A DNA stretch of 64,000 nucleotides from Agarivorans sp. Alg241-V36 (GTDB lineage: Bacteria; Pseudomonadota; Gammaproteobacteria; Enterobacterales; Celerinatantimonadaceae). Positions 45,235 to 55,041 of the stretch are shown piece by piece (position 1 is the first letter of the stretch; every line of letters begins with the position of its first letter). The stretch is taken from contig NZ_UNRE01000002.1 of NCBI RefSeq assembly GCF_900537085.1, positions 62,289-126,288 of the forward strand. Direction: 5' to 3'. The translations under genes were made by a program, and so were the position numbers. The notes beneath the pieces are model-generated. The model saw nothing but the letters and a program-made list of their open reading frames with translations. It had not been told where the DNA came from and did no database searches.

Positions 45235-46731
45235 CTAAAAATCACTTATCACATTAAACGCTCTAAATTCGTCGTAGGCGTATTGGTCGGTCATGCCGCT
45301 GATGTAGTCGATGATGAGTCTAGTGCGGTAATAAAACTCGCGACACTGCTCGTTGCCAAACTCTTCGCTTATGGGCTCTTCCGTCATGGCTTTTTGATAG
45401 GCTGCTAAGTGCTTAGCCGGCAGTTTTTTGAATAAGCGCTGTATATAAGCTGAGCTTTTATCTTTGGGTTTTGTGTTATCCACTAAGTATTCAAACTGGC
45501 CTTGGCTTAGCTCCAATAGCGGCTGGTAACAGGCCATTAAGCCAGAGATAATTTGGTAGCCTTGTAGCTCGCGGGCTTCTACCTCTGGGTGGCAAAAGCA
45601 ATGCTCTAGCGCGACGCTTTTAAAGGTTTCTACTATCAGGTGGTTTACGCTGCCATCTTCGATAAGGGCTCGGTTTAGGCTGCCTTGGAATACTGCTTCT
45701 AGGTTTGCTACAAACTGGTTTTTGGCATGCTCTGGCAAGCGCTGGTTTACCTCTACCCGTAAAAATACAAAAAACATGCTGTTGCTTTCGCGCCCGCGCG
45801 TTGAGGCTTTATCTAGCATCTTGCTCATTGTTTCCCGCTCAGCTTCTGGCAGCGATGCGGCTAAACTTGCGAACTTGTCTGTTAAGGCTGTTTTTAGATC
45901 ATCTACGCTTAGCACGCCTTTTTCTATGGCGTCTTCTAAATCGGCGATGCCGTAAGACACATCATCGGCCGCTTCCATAATGTAAGAAAAGGGCGAGCGG
46001 CAGTATTGGCCTATGTCTAGGCTGTTGCGAATATCTTGAATGTAGCTTTGCTCGCTAAGGTAGTAACCCACCTTCTTTTTTAAGTAGTTAAAAGGGTCAT
46101 CATCTGTGGGTTTGGCTTCGCTGCCACAGCGGGTGTATTTGAGTATGCCAGAGGCTTGCGAGTAGGTAAGGTTTAGCTTTAATAGCGAGTGAATAAGCCG
46201 AATGCCTTGGGCGTTACCCTCGAAGCTGACTAAATCTCGATGAATGGCAGCGGGCAGAGTTTGTTTGGGTGTCTCTTTATCTGTTTCGTCTAGTTCTGTT
46301 GGCTGAGAGGCTTGATATAGGCTATTGAGGTTTTTACTTAGCCAGTCAATTAAGGCGGCTTCGCCAAAGTGACCAAAGGGCGGGTTGCCTATGTCGTGCA
46401 TGAGGCAAGACATTTCAACAATACTTTCTAGTTGCCGCTCAAGTTCTATTAGCTGGTGGTCAGGTAGGGATTTTTTTGCATTTTCTTTAATTTGCTCGCA
46501 AATTAGTTGGCAGATATGTCGACCGACTTGCTGTACTTCTAAAGAGTGGGTAAGGCGGCTGCGCACCGCGGCGTTTCGCTCTAAGGGAAAAACTTGAGTT
46601 TTTTGCTGTAACCGACGAACCGCAGCACTGTTAATAATTCGGCCTCGGTCGCTTTCAAACTGTTTTGGAAGAGGAATATTAAAATCGTGCGGGCGTTGAC
46701 TTGTAATTTTTGCCTTAAAGTTTACCGTCAT
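45235..46731 (-). CDS. dgt: Deoxyguanosinetriphosphate triphosphohydrolase
   Basis: A 498-aa HD-domain enzyme close to the length of E. coli Dgt (505 aa). It hydrolyses dGTP to deoxyguanosine and triphosphate. The metal-binding HD site is seen as H in RSRLTHSLEVQQVGR, the HD pair in CLMHDIGNPPFGHFGE, and D in EAADDVSYGIADLEDA. The N-terminal ESDRGRIINSAAVRRLQQKTQV is the family's conserved opening. It sits among accessory genes; dGTPases are known to restrict phage by depleting dNTPs in some bacteria, but a housekeeping role is equally possible here. Confidence 0.93.
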   Translation of the reverse strand: MTVNFKAKITSQRPHDFNIPLPKQFESDRGRIINSAAVRRLQQKTQVFPLERNAAVRSRLTHSLEVQQVGRHICQLICEQIKENAKKSLPDHQLIELERQLESIVEMSCLMHDIGNPPFGHFGEAALIDWLSKNLNSLYQASQPTELDETDKETPKQTLPAAIHRDLVSFEGNAQGIRLIHSLLKLNLTYSQASGILKYTRCGSEAKPTDDDPFNYLKKKVGYYLSEQSYIQDIRNSLDIGQYCRSPFSYIMEAADDVSYGIADLEDAIEKGVLSVDDLKTALTDKFASLAASLPEAERETMSKMLDKASTRGRESNSMFFVFLRVEVNQRLPEHAKNQFVANLEAVFQGSLNRALIEDGSVNHLIVETFKSVALEHCFCHPEVEARELQGYQIISGLMACYQPLLELSQGQFEYLVDNTKPKDKSSAYIQRLFKKLPAKHLAAYQKAMTEEPISEEFGNEQCREFYYRTRLIIDYISGMTDQYAYDEFRAFNVISDF

Positions 46732-47022
46732 ACTCTAAACCGTCCTCTATCAATTAGAGTATTTATACTGCTGTATTATCAATGGAAAATCAATTAGTAG
46801 GTTTTATGGAGATAACTCCGTAGTTGAGTTCTTTATTGGGTTAACTAGCGCTTATTTCGTTTTGTATTGGTCACAGCCAAAAGACATTTATTTAGTTAAT
46901 TGATTATTATGTTACTACTGGTAGTATTTACAACATCTTAAGTGATACCTTCATCAAATTAGAATTGCTTTTGATTATCACTGTTGGCGTTTGCCGTTAT
47001 CCGAAGGGAGTCGATTCATTAA
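46732..47022. other. Gap between dgt and the two-gene unit at 47023
   Basis: No gene is visible. It must hold two divergent promoters. The only notable piece is GAAGGGAGTCG just before 47023, a weak binding site 13 nt from the ATG. Confidence 0.3.
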
Positions 47023-47448
47023 ATGGAAGAGTTAAAGGGTTTTTTAGTGGAAGAGGTGGAGGGAAGTGTAGACGTCACTCTCTCAAGCTCTGAACAGAAA
47101 ATAAACTTACCTGGCCTTGTAGTTGAGAACGGCTTTAATGTGCCACCAATAGGTACTCTTTGGCTAACCAGCAACGATTCACCATACGAGGAAACGCTTT
47201 ATATAAGCCTCGTTGATTCTGAGTCATTGGTTACCGAACGGGTAGAGTTATACAAGGCCTACACCCCTGGAGTTTTAAAAGATGTTGTGTCGAAGGGTAA
47301 CTATATCGAATTTGAGTTTTGGCAAGGGCAGACACATCAGGTAACTATAGAGAAAGAAAAAAAATTACGCTTTTCTCGCTTCCTCCCCCAAGCTGGGTGC
47401 CATTACTCGAGCAAGCTTGCTCCTAGCTACTTAACGATTTCAAAGTAA
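47023..47448 (+). CDS. Protein of unknown function, upstream partner of the glycine-zipper protein
   Basis: A 141-aa soluble protein, probably mostly beta, with many Val and Glu residues and no signal peptide. No family was recognised. It ends 11 nt before the next gene and shares its strand, so the two are one operon. A chaperone, adaptor or immunity role for the following membrane-active-looking protein would fit, but nothing in the sequence proves it. Confidence 0.55.
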   Translation: MEELKGFLVEEVEGSVDVTLSSSEQKINLPGLVVENGFNVPPIGTLWLTSNDSPYEETLYISLVDSESLVTERVELYKAYTPGVLKDVVSKGNYIEFEFWQGQTHQVTIEKEKKLRFSRFLPQAGCHYSSKLAPSYLTISK

Positions 47449-47459
47449 GGTAAATAAGA

Positions 47460-48488
47460 ATGGACGCTTATTTAAACGACAAAGACATCCAAAACAGTAT
47501 TCAGCAAATGGAAGTTGCTGCAATTAACTTTGGAAGTCGCTTTATTAATGATTCAAAAGTACGTGCTCTTTACATGGCGCAGACCAAAGCGATGGCTACA
47601 GAACTGACTGCTGCATATAAATCAGGCCAGATTACGCCAAAACAGGCCGCTTTATCTGCAAGTCAAATGCGAAATGAGATAATGGATTTTGCTCGAAGTA
47701 ATACAAGTGATATTGGCCGAGCAAAAGTAGTTAAGCTTAAGGCGCGAGGGTTAGATCTTGAAACATTGCTAAACAAATATGCTAGCAAGCAATTTGGCAA
47801 AACCTTTAGCGAGCTAACGGAGCCAGAAACCGCAGCGATTTATAAGCAAATAGTGTCTAGTGCTGGAAGGGCAAACCCAAAAGTTAGTGTTAGAGCTAAT
47901 AACTTAGGCCGAGCTGGGCGAGCGCTATGGGTTTTGTCTGCTTGCATTGCTGTTTATAACATTAGTAACGCCAGCAATAAGTTGAAAGCCACTGGAAGAG
48001 AAGCCGCAAATGTAGGTGGTGGTTTTGCTGGTGGTGCTGCTGGTGGGGCAGTAGCAGGGATATGGTGTGGACCTATTGGTGTTGCAATTGGAGTTGTGGT
48101 TGGTGGTGTTTTGGGGTCCATCCTCTCTGACCAAGTTTATGTTGAGTTAGCTGGTCCAGATGGTGATTTTGCGAAGGCTTTTATTCCTAGATTTACCAAT
48201 GCTTTTTCTACTAAAGAAAGTCAAATGGCTAGCGCTTTAGTTAAAGAGTGTACTTATGAACTTGATAAAGTATTTGGTGTTTTTGTTGAATTGAATGACA
48301 AGTATTCAACCGATGCTGACGATGTTGCAATGTACTACACAAAGCTAATTAAAAATGGTGGTTTTCCTTTGGTAAAACAAGCGCTTTCTCTTCACCAATC
48401 ACTAAAAACTTATCTAATCCAAACGATGGAAAGTGGCTGGACATCTGCTGATGAAAAAGAGTGCATAAGGTACTTGCGTCATATCTAG
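47460..48488 (+). CDS. Glycine-zipper membrane protein, possible pore-forming or effector-type protein
   Basis: A 342-aa protein. Residues 1-150 are helical and soluble. Residues 158-230 form a hydrophobic hairpin: GRALWVLSACIAVYNISNA, then NVGGGFAGGAAGGAVAG and GPIGVAIGVVVGGVLGSIL, the GxxxG-rich pattern of glycine zippers. The order 'LGRAGRALW...AVYNI...KATGREAANVGGGFAGG' resembles the membrane segment of some secreted antibacterial effectors. The C-terminal 110 residues are helical. No signal peptide. AAGGTAAATAAGA precedes the ATG. The target and delivery route are unknown, and no secretion genes lie nearby. Confidence 0.55.
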   Translation: MDAYLNDKDIQNSIQQMEVAAINFGSRFINDSKVRALYMAQTKAMATELTAAYKSGQITPKQAALSASQMRNEIMDFARSNTSDIGRAKVVKLKARGLDLETLLNKYASKQFGKTFSELTEPETAAIYKQIVSSAGRANPKVSVRANNLGRAGRALWVLSACIAVYNISNASNKLKATGREAANVGGGFAGGAAGGAVAGIWCGPIGVAIGVVVGGVLGSILSDQVYVELAGPDGDFAKAFIPRFTNAFSTKESQMASALVKECTYELDKVFGVFVELNDKYSTDADDVAMYYTKLIKNGGFPLVKQALSLHQSLKTYLIQTMESGWTSADEKECIRYLRHI

Positions 48489-48583
48489 TACTAGGTAGCT
48501 GTATTCTTTTCAATTGGTATGCTTCGAACACTCTAAAAGCGACAAGATATAAAGACCACTTCATATCTTGTCTATTAATTCTT

Positions 48584-48796
48584 CTAATCTAACTTGATAC
48601 GCAACACGTGATAAGGCTTGCTTGAACCTTCTTCACCTTGGTTAAAGGCGGGGTGTAGGTGTAGCGAGTTTTGGGTGATGTATAAGTAGCTATTTTGAAC
48701 TAAATAGTAGCGATACCTTTGCTGGCGCTGGGATGTTGTTTTAGCAAGCAGCCACAGCCCTTGTAACGCTGGTTTTTGATCTTTTAGGATCTCATT
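48584..48796 (-). pseudogene. C-terminal remnant of an unidentified gene
   Basis: On the minus strand a protein-like frame of about 70 codons runs from 48796 to the stop at 48584, after an in-frame stop at 48797-48799. It includes LQGLWLLAKTTSQRQQRYRY, YLVQNSYLYITQNSLHLHPA and YHVLRIKLD, a non-repetitive, aromatic-rich sequence that looks like genuine coding. There is no start codon, so it is the tail of a broken gene. The rest of 48489-49113 shows nothing supportable. Confidence 0.5.
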
Positions 48797-49113
48797 TCAA
48801 ATTAATTTTTCGTGAAGATGTATTCATTTTTAGCTGGGCTAAGCGTGGCTAGTTGCTGGTGTTTTTCTACTGTGTACCGCTTATTTGGAGTTGGTCTCTC
48901 ATTCGGTAATTACTTCGCTATCTACTTGAAATAACTAAATAGAAATCATTCCCACTTCTTATTCTGGCGCTTTAAACCTCTGTTCTGGGTTTGTTTAGCT
49001 GCGGGTAAAGCCGCTGTTCAATTCACTGTGAATCTGCCATGAAAGCCACCCCGCTTGCCCTTGAACGCACTGACTAAACTTTGACTTTTATTTGAATTGC
49101 TGTAAATTTATTT

Positions 49114-49133
49114 TTAATTGCACGTTCAATTAA
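49114..49133. promoter_or_regulatory. BetI-type operator
   Basis: TTAATTG and CAATTAA form a perfect 7-bp inverted repeat around CACGTT, ending 19 nt before the betI start. The position and the TTGNACGTTCAA-like centre fit choline-responsive BetI autoregulation. Confidence 0.65.
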
Positions 49134-49152
49134 GAAACATTTGAGTAACAAA

Positions 49153-49746
49153 ATGCCTAAAGTAGGAATGCCTGAAATACGTAAGCCACAACTTGTAGAA
49201 GCCACTATGGCGGTGATTGACGAGGTGGGTTTATCGGGCGCTAGCGTTACCTTAATCAGTAAAAAAGCGGGTGTGTCTTCAGGGATTATTCATCACTACT
49301 TTGGCGGCAAGCACGGTTTATTAGAAGAAACTATGCGCACTGTGTTGCGCCGGTTATCTGCTACGTCTATTGCGCACTTACAAGCCGCTGACCCTAATAA
49401 CGTTGCCGCTAGGGTAATGGCGATTGTGGCAGCTAATTTTGATGGCTACCAAGTTGAAAGCAAAGTGGTAAAAACTTGGTTGGCTTTTTGGGCGCAGGCA
49501 ATGCACGACAAAGATTTACATCGATTACAGCGGGTTAACGAGCGCCGTTTGTTGTCGCATCTTCGTTATGAATTGAAACAAGCCTTACCTGCCGAGCAGG
49601 CACAGTTTATGGCGCAGGGCATCGCGGCCTTAATTGACGGCATTTGGCTACGGGGGGCGCTAAATCCCGATGGAATTTCTCCAGAAAATGCGCAAAAAAT
49701 CATTTCCGATTATCTCGAAAAACAGCTCGCGCCATACTTGAGCTAA
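49153..49746 (+). CDS. betI: Choline-responsive repressor BetI
   Basis: A 197-aa TetR-family regulator. The N-terminus [19 protein letters not shown] and the HTH ([20 protein letters not shown], about residues 32-52) match BetI closely. BetI represses the betaine synthesis operon and is relieved by choline. The frame is open to a TTG at 49141, but the ATG at 49153 matches the family start. A perfect inverted repeat lies just upstream. First gene of betI-betB-betA-choXWV. Confidence 0.93.
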   Translation: MPKVGMPEIRKPQLVEATMAVIDEVGLSGASVTLISKKAGVSSGIIHHYFGGKHGLLEETMRTVLRRLSATSIAHLQAADPNNVAARVMAIVAANFDGYQVESKVVKTWLAFWAQAMHDKDLHRLQRVNERRLLSHLRYELKQALPAEQAQFMAQGIAALIDGIWLRGALNPDGISPENAQKIISDYLEKQLAPYLS

Positions 49747-49788
49747 CGCGTTAACCATGCAATCACTATTAATTATCAAGGCATTTTG

Positions 49789-51249
49789 ATGAAAATGAAG
49801 TCTCTTTACATCCATGGTCAGGCAACTGATGCCACATCAGCTGAAACGTTTGTTACTGCTAACCCCGCCACTGGCGAACCGTTGGCCGAGATTGGTCAAG
49901 CATCTGCAGAGGATGTAGACCGAGCTGTCGCGTCGGCACAACAGGGTTTTAAAGTATGGTCGGCGATGAACGGCATGGAGCGAGGCCGCATTATGATGCG
50001 TGCAGTTGCTATATTGCGTGAACGTAACGACGAGCTAGCAGAGCTAGAAGTAAAAGATACCGGCAAGCCGATTCAAGAAGCTATTGAAGTGGATATTGTG
50101 ACAGGCGCCGATGTGATTGAATATTACGCGGGACTAGCGGCGGCTATTCAAGGCCAGCAACAAGACCTAGGCCATGGTCAGTTTTTTTATACGCGCCGTG
50201 AACCGTTAGGTGTTTGCGCCGGTATTGGTGCATGGAATTATCCTATTCAAATCGCCATGTGGAAATCTGCCCCAGCATTAGCGGCCGGTAATGCCATGGT
50301 GTTTAAACCTTCTGAGGAAACGCCCTTATCTGTATTAAAACTGGCTGAGATTTTCAGCGAAGCGGGTGTGCCTGATGGGGTGTTTAACGTGGTGCAGGGT
50401 GATTATCGAGTTGGGCAAATGCTGTCTCGCCATCCTGATATCGCTAAGGTGTCATTCACTGGTGAGTCTGGCACGGGTAAGAAGGTAATGGCCGATGCAG
50501 CTGGCACCTTAAAAGACATCACCATGGAGCTTGGCGGTAAGTCTCCACTGATCGTGTTTGATGATGCCAAACTTAACAATGCGGTGTCGGCAGCCATGCT
50601 AGCTAACTTTTATACCCAAGGTGAAGTGTGTACCAACGGCACTCGAGTATTTGTGCATGATGCGATTTACGATCAGTTTATTGAGCAAATCACCCTGCGA
50701 ACCAACAAGCTTAAAGTTGGTGACCCTAGCGATATGGAGACTCAAATTGGTGCGCTTATCTCGCGCGATCATTTAGAGAAGGTGCTGGGCTTTATTGAAG
50801 CAGCTAAAGCCTCTGGCGCGCGCTTATTGTGTGGTGGAGAGCGTGAAACAGCTAATGGCCTTGGTAAAGGCTACTTTGTGCAGCCAACCATTTTTGCCGA
50901 TTGTAGCGACGAAATGCCGCAAGTTAAGCATGAGATCTTTGGTCCGGTAATGTCGATCCTGCGCTTTAGTGACGAGGATGAAGTGATAAAGCGCGCCAAT
51001 GCTACCGAGTATGGCTTAGCCGCGGGCTTGTTTACCCAAAACCTATCACGTGCCCATCGGGTGATTGCGCAAATAGAAGCCGGTATTTGTTGGGTAAATA
51101 CTTGGGGTGGCTCGCCAGCGGAAATGCCAGTGGGCGGTTACAAGCAATCGGGCATTGGTAGAGAAAACGGTATTGAAACACTTAATCATTACACTCAAAA
51201 CAAGAGTGTGTTGATTGAGCTGGGCGATCTTGAGTGTCCTTACGAATAG
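49789..51249 (+). CDS. betB: Betaine aldehyde dehydrogenase
   Basis: A 486-aa NAD-dependent aldehyde dehydrogenase that converts betaine aldehyde to glycine betaine. The catalytic Glu lies in TMELGGKSP and the nucleophile is Cys281 in [28 protein letters not shown] and the C-terminal [21 protein letters not shown] pattern are typical of BetB. The ATG at 49789 has AAGG upstream; a TTG three bases earlier is less likely. It follows betI by 42 nt and precedes betA by 70 nt. Confidence 0.95.
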   Translation: MKMKSLYIHGQATDATSAETFVTANPATGEPLAEIGQASAEDVDRAVASAQQGFKVWSAMNGMERGRIMMRAVAILRERNDELAELEVKDTGKPIQEAIEVDIVTGADVIEYYAGLAAAIQGQQQDLGHGQFFYTRREPLGVCAGIGAWNYPIQIAMWKSAPALAAGNAMVFKPSEETPLSVLKLAEIFSEAGVPDGVFNVVQGDYRVGQMLSRHPDIAKVSFTGESGTGKKVMADAAGTLKDITMELGGKSPLIVFDDAKLNNAVSAAMLANFYTQGEVCTNGTRVFVHDAIYDQFIEQITLRTNKLKVGDPSDMETQIGALISRDHLEKVLGFIEAAKASGARLLCGGERETANGLGKGYFVQPTIFADCSDEMPQVKHEIFGPVMSILRFSDEDEVIKRANATEYGLAAGLFTQNLSRAHRVIAQIEAGICWVNTWGGSPAEMPVGGYKQSGIGRENGIETLNHYTQNKSVLIELGDLECPYE

Positions 51250-51319
51250 GCCAGGTACAGTGGTTATGTTTAGGCCTAGGAAATAGCACACCTTATTGAT
51301 TGGAATGTCAGGGAAAGAA

Positions 51320-53014
51320 ATGAACACCAAGTATGATTACATTATTGTTGGCGCGGGCTCTGCGGGTTGTGTATTAGCTAACCGCTTAAGTGCCTCGGGC
51401 AAGCACTCGGTTTTGCTGGTTGAAGCAGGTGGTAGTGATAGCAGTATTTTCATTCAAATGCCGACCGCGCTGTCTTACCCCATGAACAGCGATAAATACG
51501 CCTGGCAGTTTGAAAGTCAGCCAGAAGCTGGCATAGATAATCGCCGCTTACATTGTCCTAGAGGGCGAGTGCTGGGCGGCAGTTCATCGATTAACGGCAT
51601 GGTGTATGTGCGTGGCCATGCTTGTGATTTTGATGAGTGGGTAGAGCAAGGCGCTGCTGGCTGGAGTTACCAAGAGTGCTTGCCGTATTTTCGTCGTGCA
51701 GAGTCGTGGATAGGGGGCGAAGATGCCTACCGAGGTGGCGATGGCCCACTGGCCACGTGTAATGGCAATAACATGACTCTGAATCCGCTTTACCAAGCCT
51801 TTATTGATGCAGGGCAGCAAGCAGGCTACCCAAAAACCAACGACTACAACGGTTACCAGCAAGAGGGCTTTGGCCCAATGCATATGACCGTAGATAAAGG
51901 GGTTCGCGCTTCTAGTTCAAACGCTTATTTGAAACAGGCTAAGAAGCGACAAAACCTTACGGTAAAACAAGGCGTAGTGACCCGTAAAGTACTGTTAAAA
52001 GACAAGCGAGCGGTAGGAATTGAAATTGAAGTCGGTGGAAAAATTCAATCGATTTATGCCAACAACGAGGTGATATTGTCGGCGGGTTCTGTTGGCTCGC
52101 CGCAGCTATTGCAGCTGTCTGGCATTGGCCCCAAAGCAGTGCTAAAAGATGCTGGTATTGCCCTAGAGCATGACTTACCCGGCGTGGGTGAGAATTTGCA
52201 AGATCATCTAGAAGTGTATTTTCAGTATGCTTGTCGCCAAGCGATTACCCTTAACAGTAAACTAGGGCTAATTAGCAAAGGTTTGATTGGCACCCGCTGG
52301 ATACTATTAAAAGATGGCTTAGGGGCGACCAATCACTTTGAATCCTGCGCCTTTATTCGCTCGCGAGCGGGTTTAAAGTGGCCGAATATTCAGTATCACT
52401 TTTTGCCTGCGGCTATGCGTTACGACGGCCAAGCGGCGTTTGATGGCCATGGTTTTCAGTTACATGTTGGACCAAACAAACCGCAAAGTCGTGGCCGCAT
52501 TCGGGTGACTTCTGCCGACCCTCATGGCAAACCAAGTATCGAATTTAACTACATCAGTACCGCGCAAGATAAACAAGATTGGCGCGACTGTATCCGTTTA
52601 AGCCGCGAGATTTTGGCGCAGCCAGCCATGGATGACTACCGCGGTGAAGAGATTCAACCGGGCGTTGATGTTGATAGCGACGAAGAGATAGATGCTTGGG
52701 TAAGGCAAAATGTAGAAAGCGCTTATCACCCTTCTTGTAGCTGCAAGATGGGTGCAGATAACGACCCAATGGCGGTGCTTAATCAGCACTGTCAGGTAAG
52801 AGGGGTAGGCGGTTTACGGGTAGTAGATTCTTCAGTATTTCCTACTATTCCCAACGGTAATCTAAATGCTCCTACCATTATGGTCGCCGAAAAAATCGCA
52901 GATTCTATTTTAGGAAATACGCCGCTTGCTGCCTCAGATGCAGCAACTTGGATTGCTGCCGACTGGGAAACCGAGCAACGCACTGGGCGCGCCCAACGCC
53001 CAGCCTTTCGCTGA
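51320..53014 (+). CDS. betA: Choline dehydrogenase
   Basis: A 564-aa FAD-dependent GMC oxidoreductase that oxidises choline to betaine aldehyde, membrane-associated. The FAD-binding [18 protein letters not shown] opens the protein; [19 protein letters not shown] and the catalytic [11 protein letters not shown] are present. The ATG at 51320 follows AGGGA; an upstream in-frame start at 51296 is unlikely. Length agrees with E. coli BetA (556 aa). Confidence 0.95.
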   Translation: MNTKYDYIIVGAGSAGCVLANRLSASGKHSVLLVEAGGSDSSIFIQMPTALSYPMNSDKYAWQFESQPEAGIDNRRLHCPRGRVLGGSSSINGMVYVRGHACDFDEWVEQGAAGWSYQECLPYFRRAESWIGGEDAYRGGDGPLATCNGNNMTLNPLYQAFIDAGQQAGYPKTNDYNGYQQEGFGPMHMTVDKGVRASSSNAYLKQAKKRQNLTVKQGVVTRKVLLKDKRAVGIEIEVGGKIQSIYANNEVILSAGSVGSPQLLQLSGIGPKAVLKDAGIALEHDLPGVGENLQDHLEVYFQYACRQAITLNSKLGLISKGLIGTRWILLKDGLGATNHFESCAFIRSRAGLKWPNIQYHFLPAAMRYDGQAAFDGHGFQLHVGPNKPQSRGRIRVTSADPHGKPSIEFNYISTAQDKQDWRDCIRLSREILAQPAMDDYRGEEIQPGVDVDSDEEIDAWVRQNVESAYHPSCSCKMGADNDPMAVLNQHCQVRGVGGLRVVDSSVFPTIPNGNLNAPTIMVAEKIADSILGNTPLAASDAATWIAADWETEQRTGRAQRPAFR

Positions 53015-53147
53015 CAAAGAACACTTTAAAACACATAACAGTTTACTGGAGACAAATACCACTCCAGTAAGTTGTTACACGCAAGAATTTGTTAGGGGCG
53101 CTAAGCGTGCCTCGATAACACTCACTACCGACTAAAAAGGAAGAGTC

Positions 53148-54095
53148 ATGAACAATACACCGATTAAACGCGCCATTATTGGCAGTACCGCTTTACTACT
53201 GAGTTTTTCAGCCTCAACGGTTGCTGCTGCGCAATGTGACACTGTGCGTTTTTCTGATGTAGGTTGGACAGATATTACCGCCACAACTGCAATTACCAGT
53301 GAAGTACTTAAAGGCTTGGGTTACCAAACCACGACACAATTGTTGTCTGTGCCAGTGACTTACTCGTCTATGGCCAACAACGACATTGATGTGTTTTTAG
53401 GTAACTGGATGCCAACCATGGAAGCCGACATTGCTAAGTATCGTGAGCAAGGAACTGTTGAAACGGTACGCGCCAATTTAGAAGGCGCTAAGTACACCCT
53501 AGCGGTACCTAAATATGTTTACGATGCGGGCGTGCATAGCTTTGCCGATTTGGCCAAGCATAAAGAACAGCTTCGTGGCCGTATTTATGGCATTGAGCCG
53601 GGTAACGATGGTAATCGCCTTATTCAAGATATGATCGACAAAAATGCTTTTGATCTAAAAGGTTTCAAACTCATTGAATCAAGCGAAGCTGGCATGGTGT
53701 CGCAAGTAAAACGCGCGGTTGACCGTGAGCAATGGGTGGCTTTTTTAGGCTGGGCGCCACACCCAATGAACAGCAATTTTGATATGGCTTACCTAGACGG
53801 TGGCGACGACTTCTTTGGCCCTAACTACGGTGGCGCTAATGTTTACACTAACGTGCGCAAAGGCTACCTAGAAACTTGTTCAAACGTAGGTCAGTTGCTT
53901 AAAAACTTAAGCTTTAGTTTAGAAATGGAAAATCAACTGATGGCGAGCATTTTGGATGACAAACAACAGCCAGATGCTGCAGCCAAAGCTTGGTTAAAAG
54001 CCAACCCTGAAGCCCTAGTTGAATGGCTTAAGCAAGTGACTGCACGTGACGGTAGCGATGCTAGCAAAGCGCTACAAGCTTACCTAAACATCTAG
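53148..54095 (+). CDS. choX: Choline ABC transporter, periplasmic binding protein
   Basis: A 315-aa periplasmic protein with a signal peptide (cleavage near AAAQ, residue 27). It is a ChoX/ProX-type (OpuAC) binding protein; aromatic residues for the quaternary amine cage are visible in GWTDITATT, LGNWMPTM and LGWAPHPMN. It would capture choline for the transporter encoded next. GGAAGAG lies upstream of the ATG. Called proX in some Vibrio genomes. Confidence 0.92.
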   Translation: MNNTPIKRAIIGSTALLLSFSASTVAAAQCDTVRFSDVGWTDITATTAITSEVLKGLGYQTTTQLLSVPVTYSSMANNDIDVFLGNWMPTMEADIAKYREQGTVETVRANLEGAKYTLAVPKYVYDAGVHSFADLAKHKEQLRGRIYGIEPGNDGNRLIQDMIDKNAFDLKGFKLIESSEAGMVSQVKRAVDREQWVAFLGWAPHPMNSNFDMAYLDGGDDFFGPNYGGANVYTNVRKGYLETCSNVGQLLKNLSFSLEMENQLMASILDDKQQPDAAAKAWLKANPEALVEWLKQVTARDGSDASKALQAYLNI

Positions 54096-54108
54096 CCAAA
54101 TTTTTTAG

Positions 54109-54136
54109 CTTGCTGCGGCAAATATGCGGCAGCAAG
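54109..54136 (+). promoter_or_regulatory. Intercistronic stem-loop between choX and choW
   Basis: CTTGCTGC and GCAGCAAG form an 8-bp stem with a 12-nt loop just after the choX stop, extendable through further complementary bases. No T-run follows. Such hairpins behind binding-protein genes commonly stabilise that part of the mRNA, giving more binding protein than membrane components. Confidence 0.5.
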
Positions 54137-54190
54137 TTAGCGTGACCTTGTCACTTTAATCAATACAATACAGACCATTAAGGAGTAACA

Positions 54191-55039
54191 GTGGACTTTA
54201 TTACAGAGCATAAAATCCCATTAGGTGAATGGATGGCCACCTTCGTGGATTGGCTAACCTACAGCGCCGCCGGATTTTTTGACTCAGTGTCATATACCCT
54301 CGAATCAGTGATTATGTTTTTGGTGGAGTTATTTAAATGGTTTCCGCCTTCGGTGCCCATTGTGGTTACCGCCTTATTAGCGTGGTTTTTACACCGCAGT
54401 ATTTCCCTCGTGATATTTATCGTAGCTGCCTTGTTGCTAATTATGAACATGGGTTACTGGGAAGAGATGCTTGAAACATTAGTATTGGTGCTAAGTGCTA
54501 CCACTATTTCGTTGTTGGTAGGCGTGCCAATTGGCATTGTTGCTGCACATAAACCTTGGTTATACACCATACTCAGGCCCATTCTCGATTTGATGCAAAC
54601 CATTCCCACCTTTGTTTATTTAATTCCCACCTTAGTGCTATTTGGTTTAGGGGTGGTTCCGGGGCTTATTTCTACCATTATTTTTGCCATTGCTGCTCCA
54701 ATACGTCTCACTTATTTAGGCATTAGCCGGGTACCAGATGAGCTGGTTGAGGCCGGTAAAGCATTCGGTGCAAGCCGATTGAAGTTACTGCTTAAAGTTG
54801 AGTTGCCGGCGGCAATGCCAAATATTATGGCAGGAGTAACCCAGTGCATTATGTTGTCTTTATCAATGGTGGTGATAGCCGCCCTTGTAGGGGCTGACGG
54901 CCTAGGTAAGCCGGTAGTTCGCGCTTTAAACACGGTGAATATAGCCCAAGGTTTTGAAGCGGGATTAGCGATTGTATTGGTGGCGATTATTTTAGACCGC
55001 TTATGTAAAAGCCCTGCCAGCCAGAACAAAGAGGCTTAG
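54191..55039 (+). CDS. choW: Choline ABC transporter, permease
   Basis: A 282-aa inner-membrane permease of the ProW/OpuAB type. The six or so membrane segments include TTISLLVGVPIGIVAAHKP and the conserved EAA loop (VPDELVEAGKAFGASRLKLL). GTG start with AAGGAG upstream. It works with choX and choV. Confidence 0.93.
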   Translation: MDFITEHKIPLGEWMATFVDWLTYSAAGFFDSVSYTLESVIMFLVELFKWFPPSVPIVVTALLAWFLHRSISLVIFIVAALLLIMNMGYWEEMLETLVLVLSATTISLLVGVPIGIVAAHKPWLYTILRPILDLMQTIPTFVYLIPTLVLFGLGVVPGLISTIIFAIAAPIRLTYLGISRVPDELVEAGKAFGASRLKLLLKVELPAAMPNIMAGVTQCIMLSLSMVVIAALVGADGLGKPVVRALNTVNIAQGFEAGLAIVLVAIILDRLCKSPASQNKEA

Positions 55040-55041
55040 AC

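Noticed and set aside
45705-45980. Plus-strand frames opposite dgt
   Set aside because: They are reverse-strand shadows of the strongly conserved HD-domain gene.
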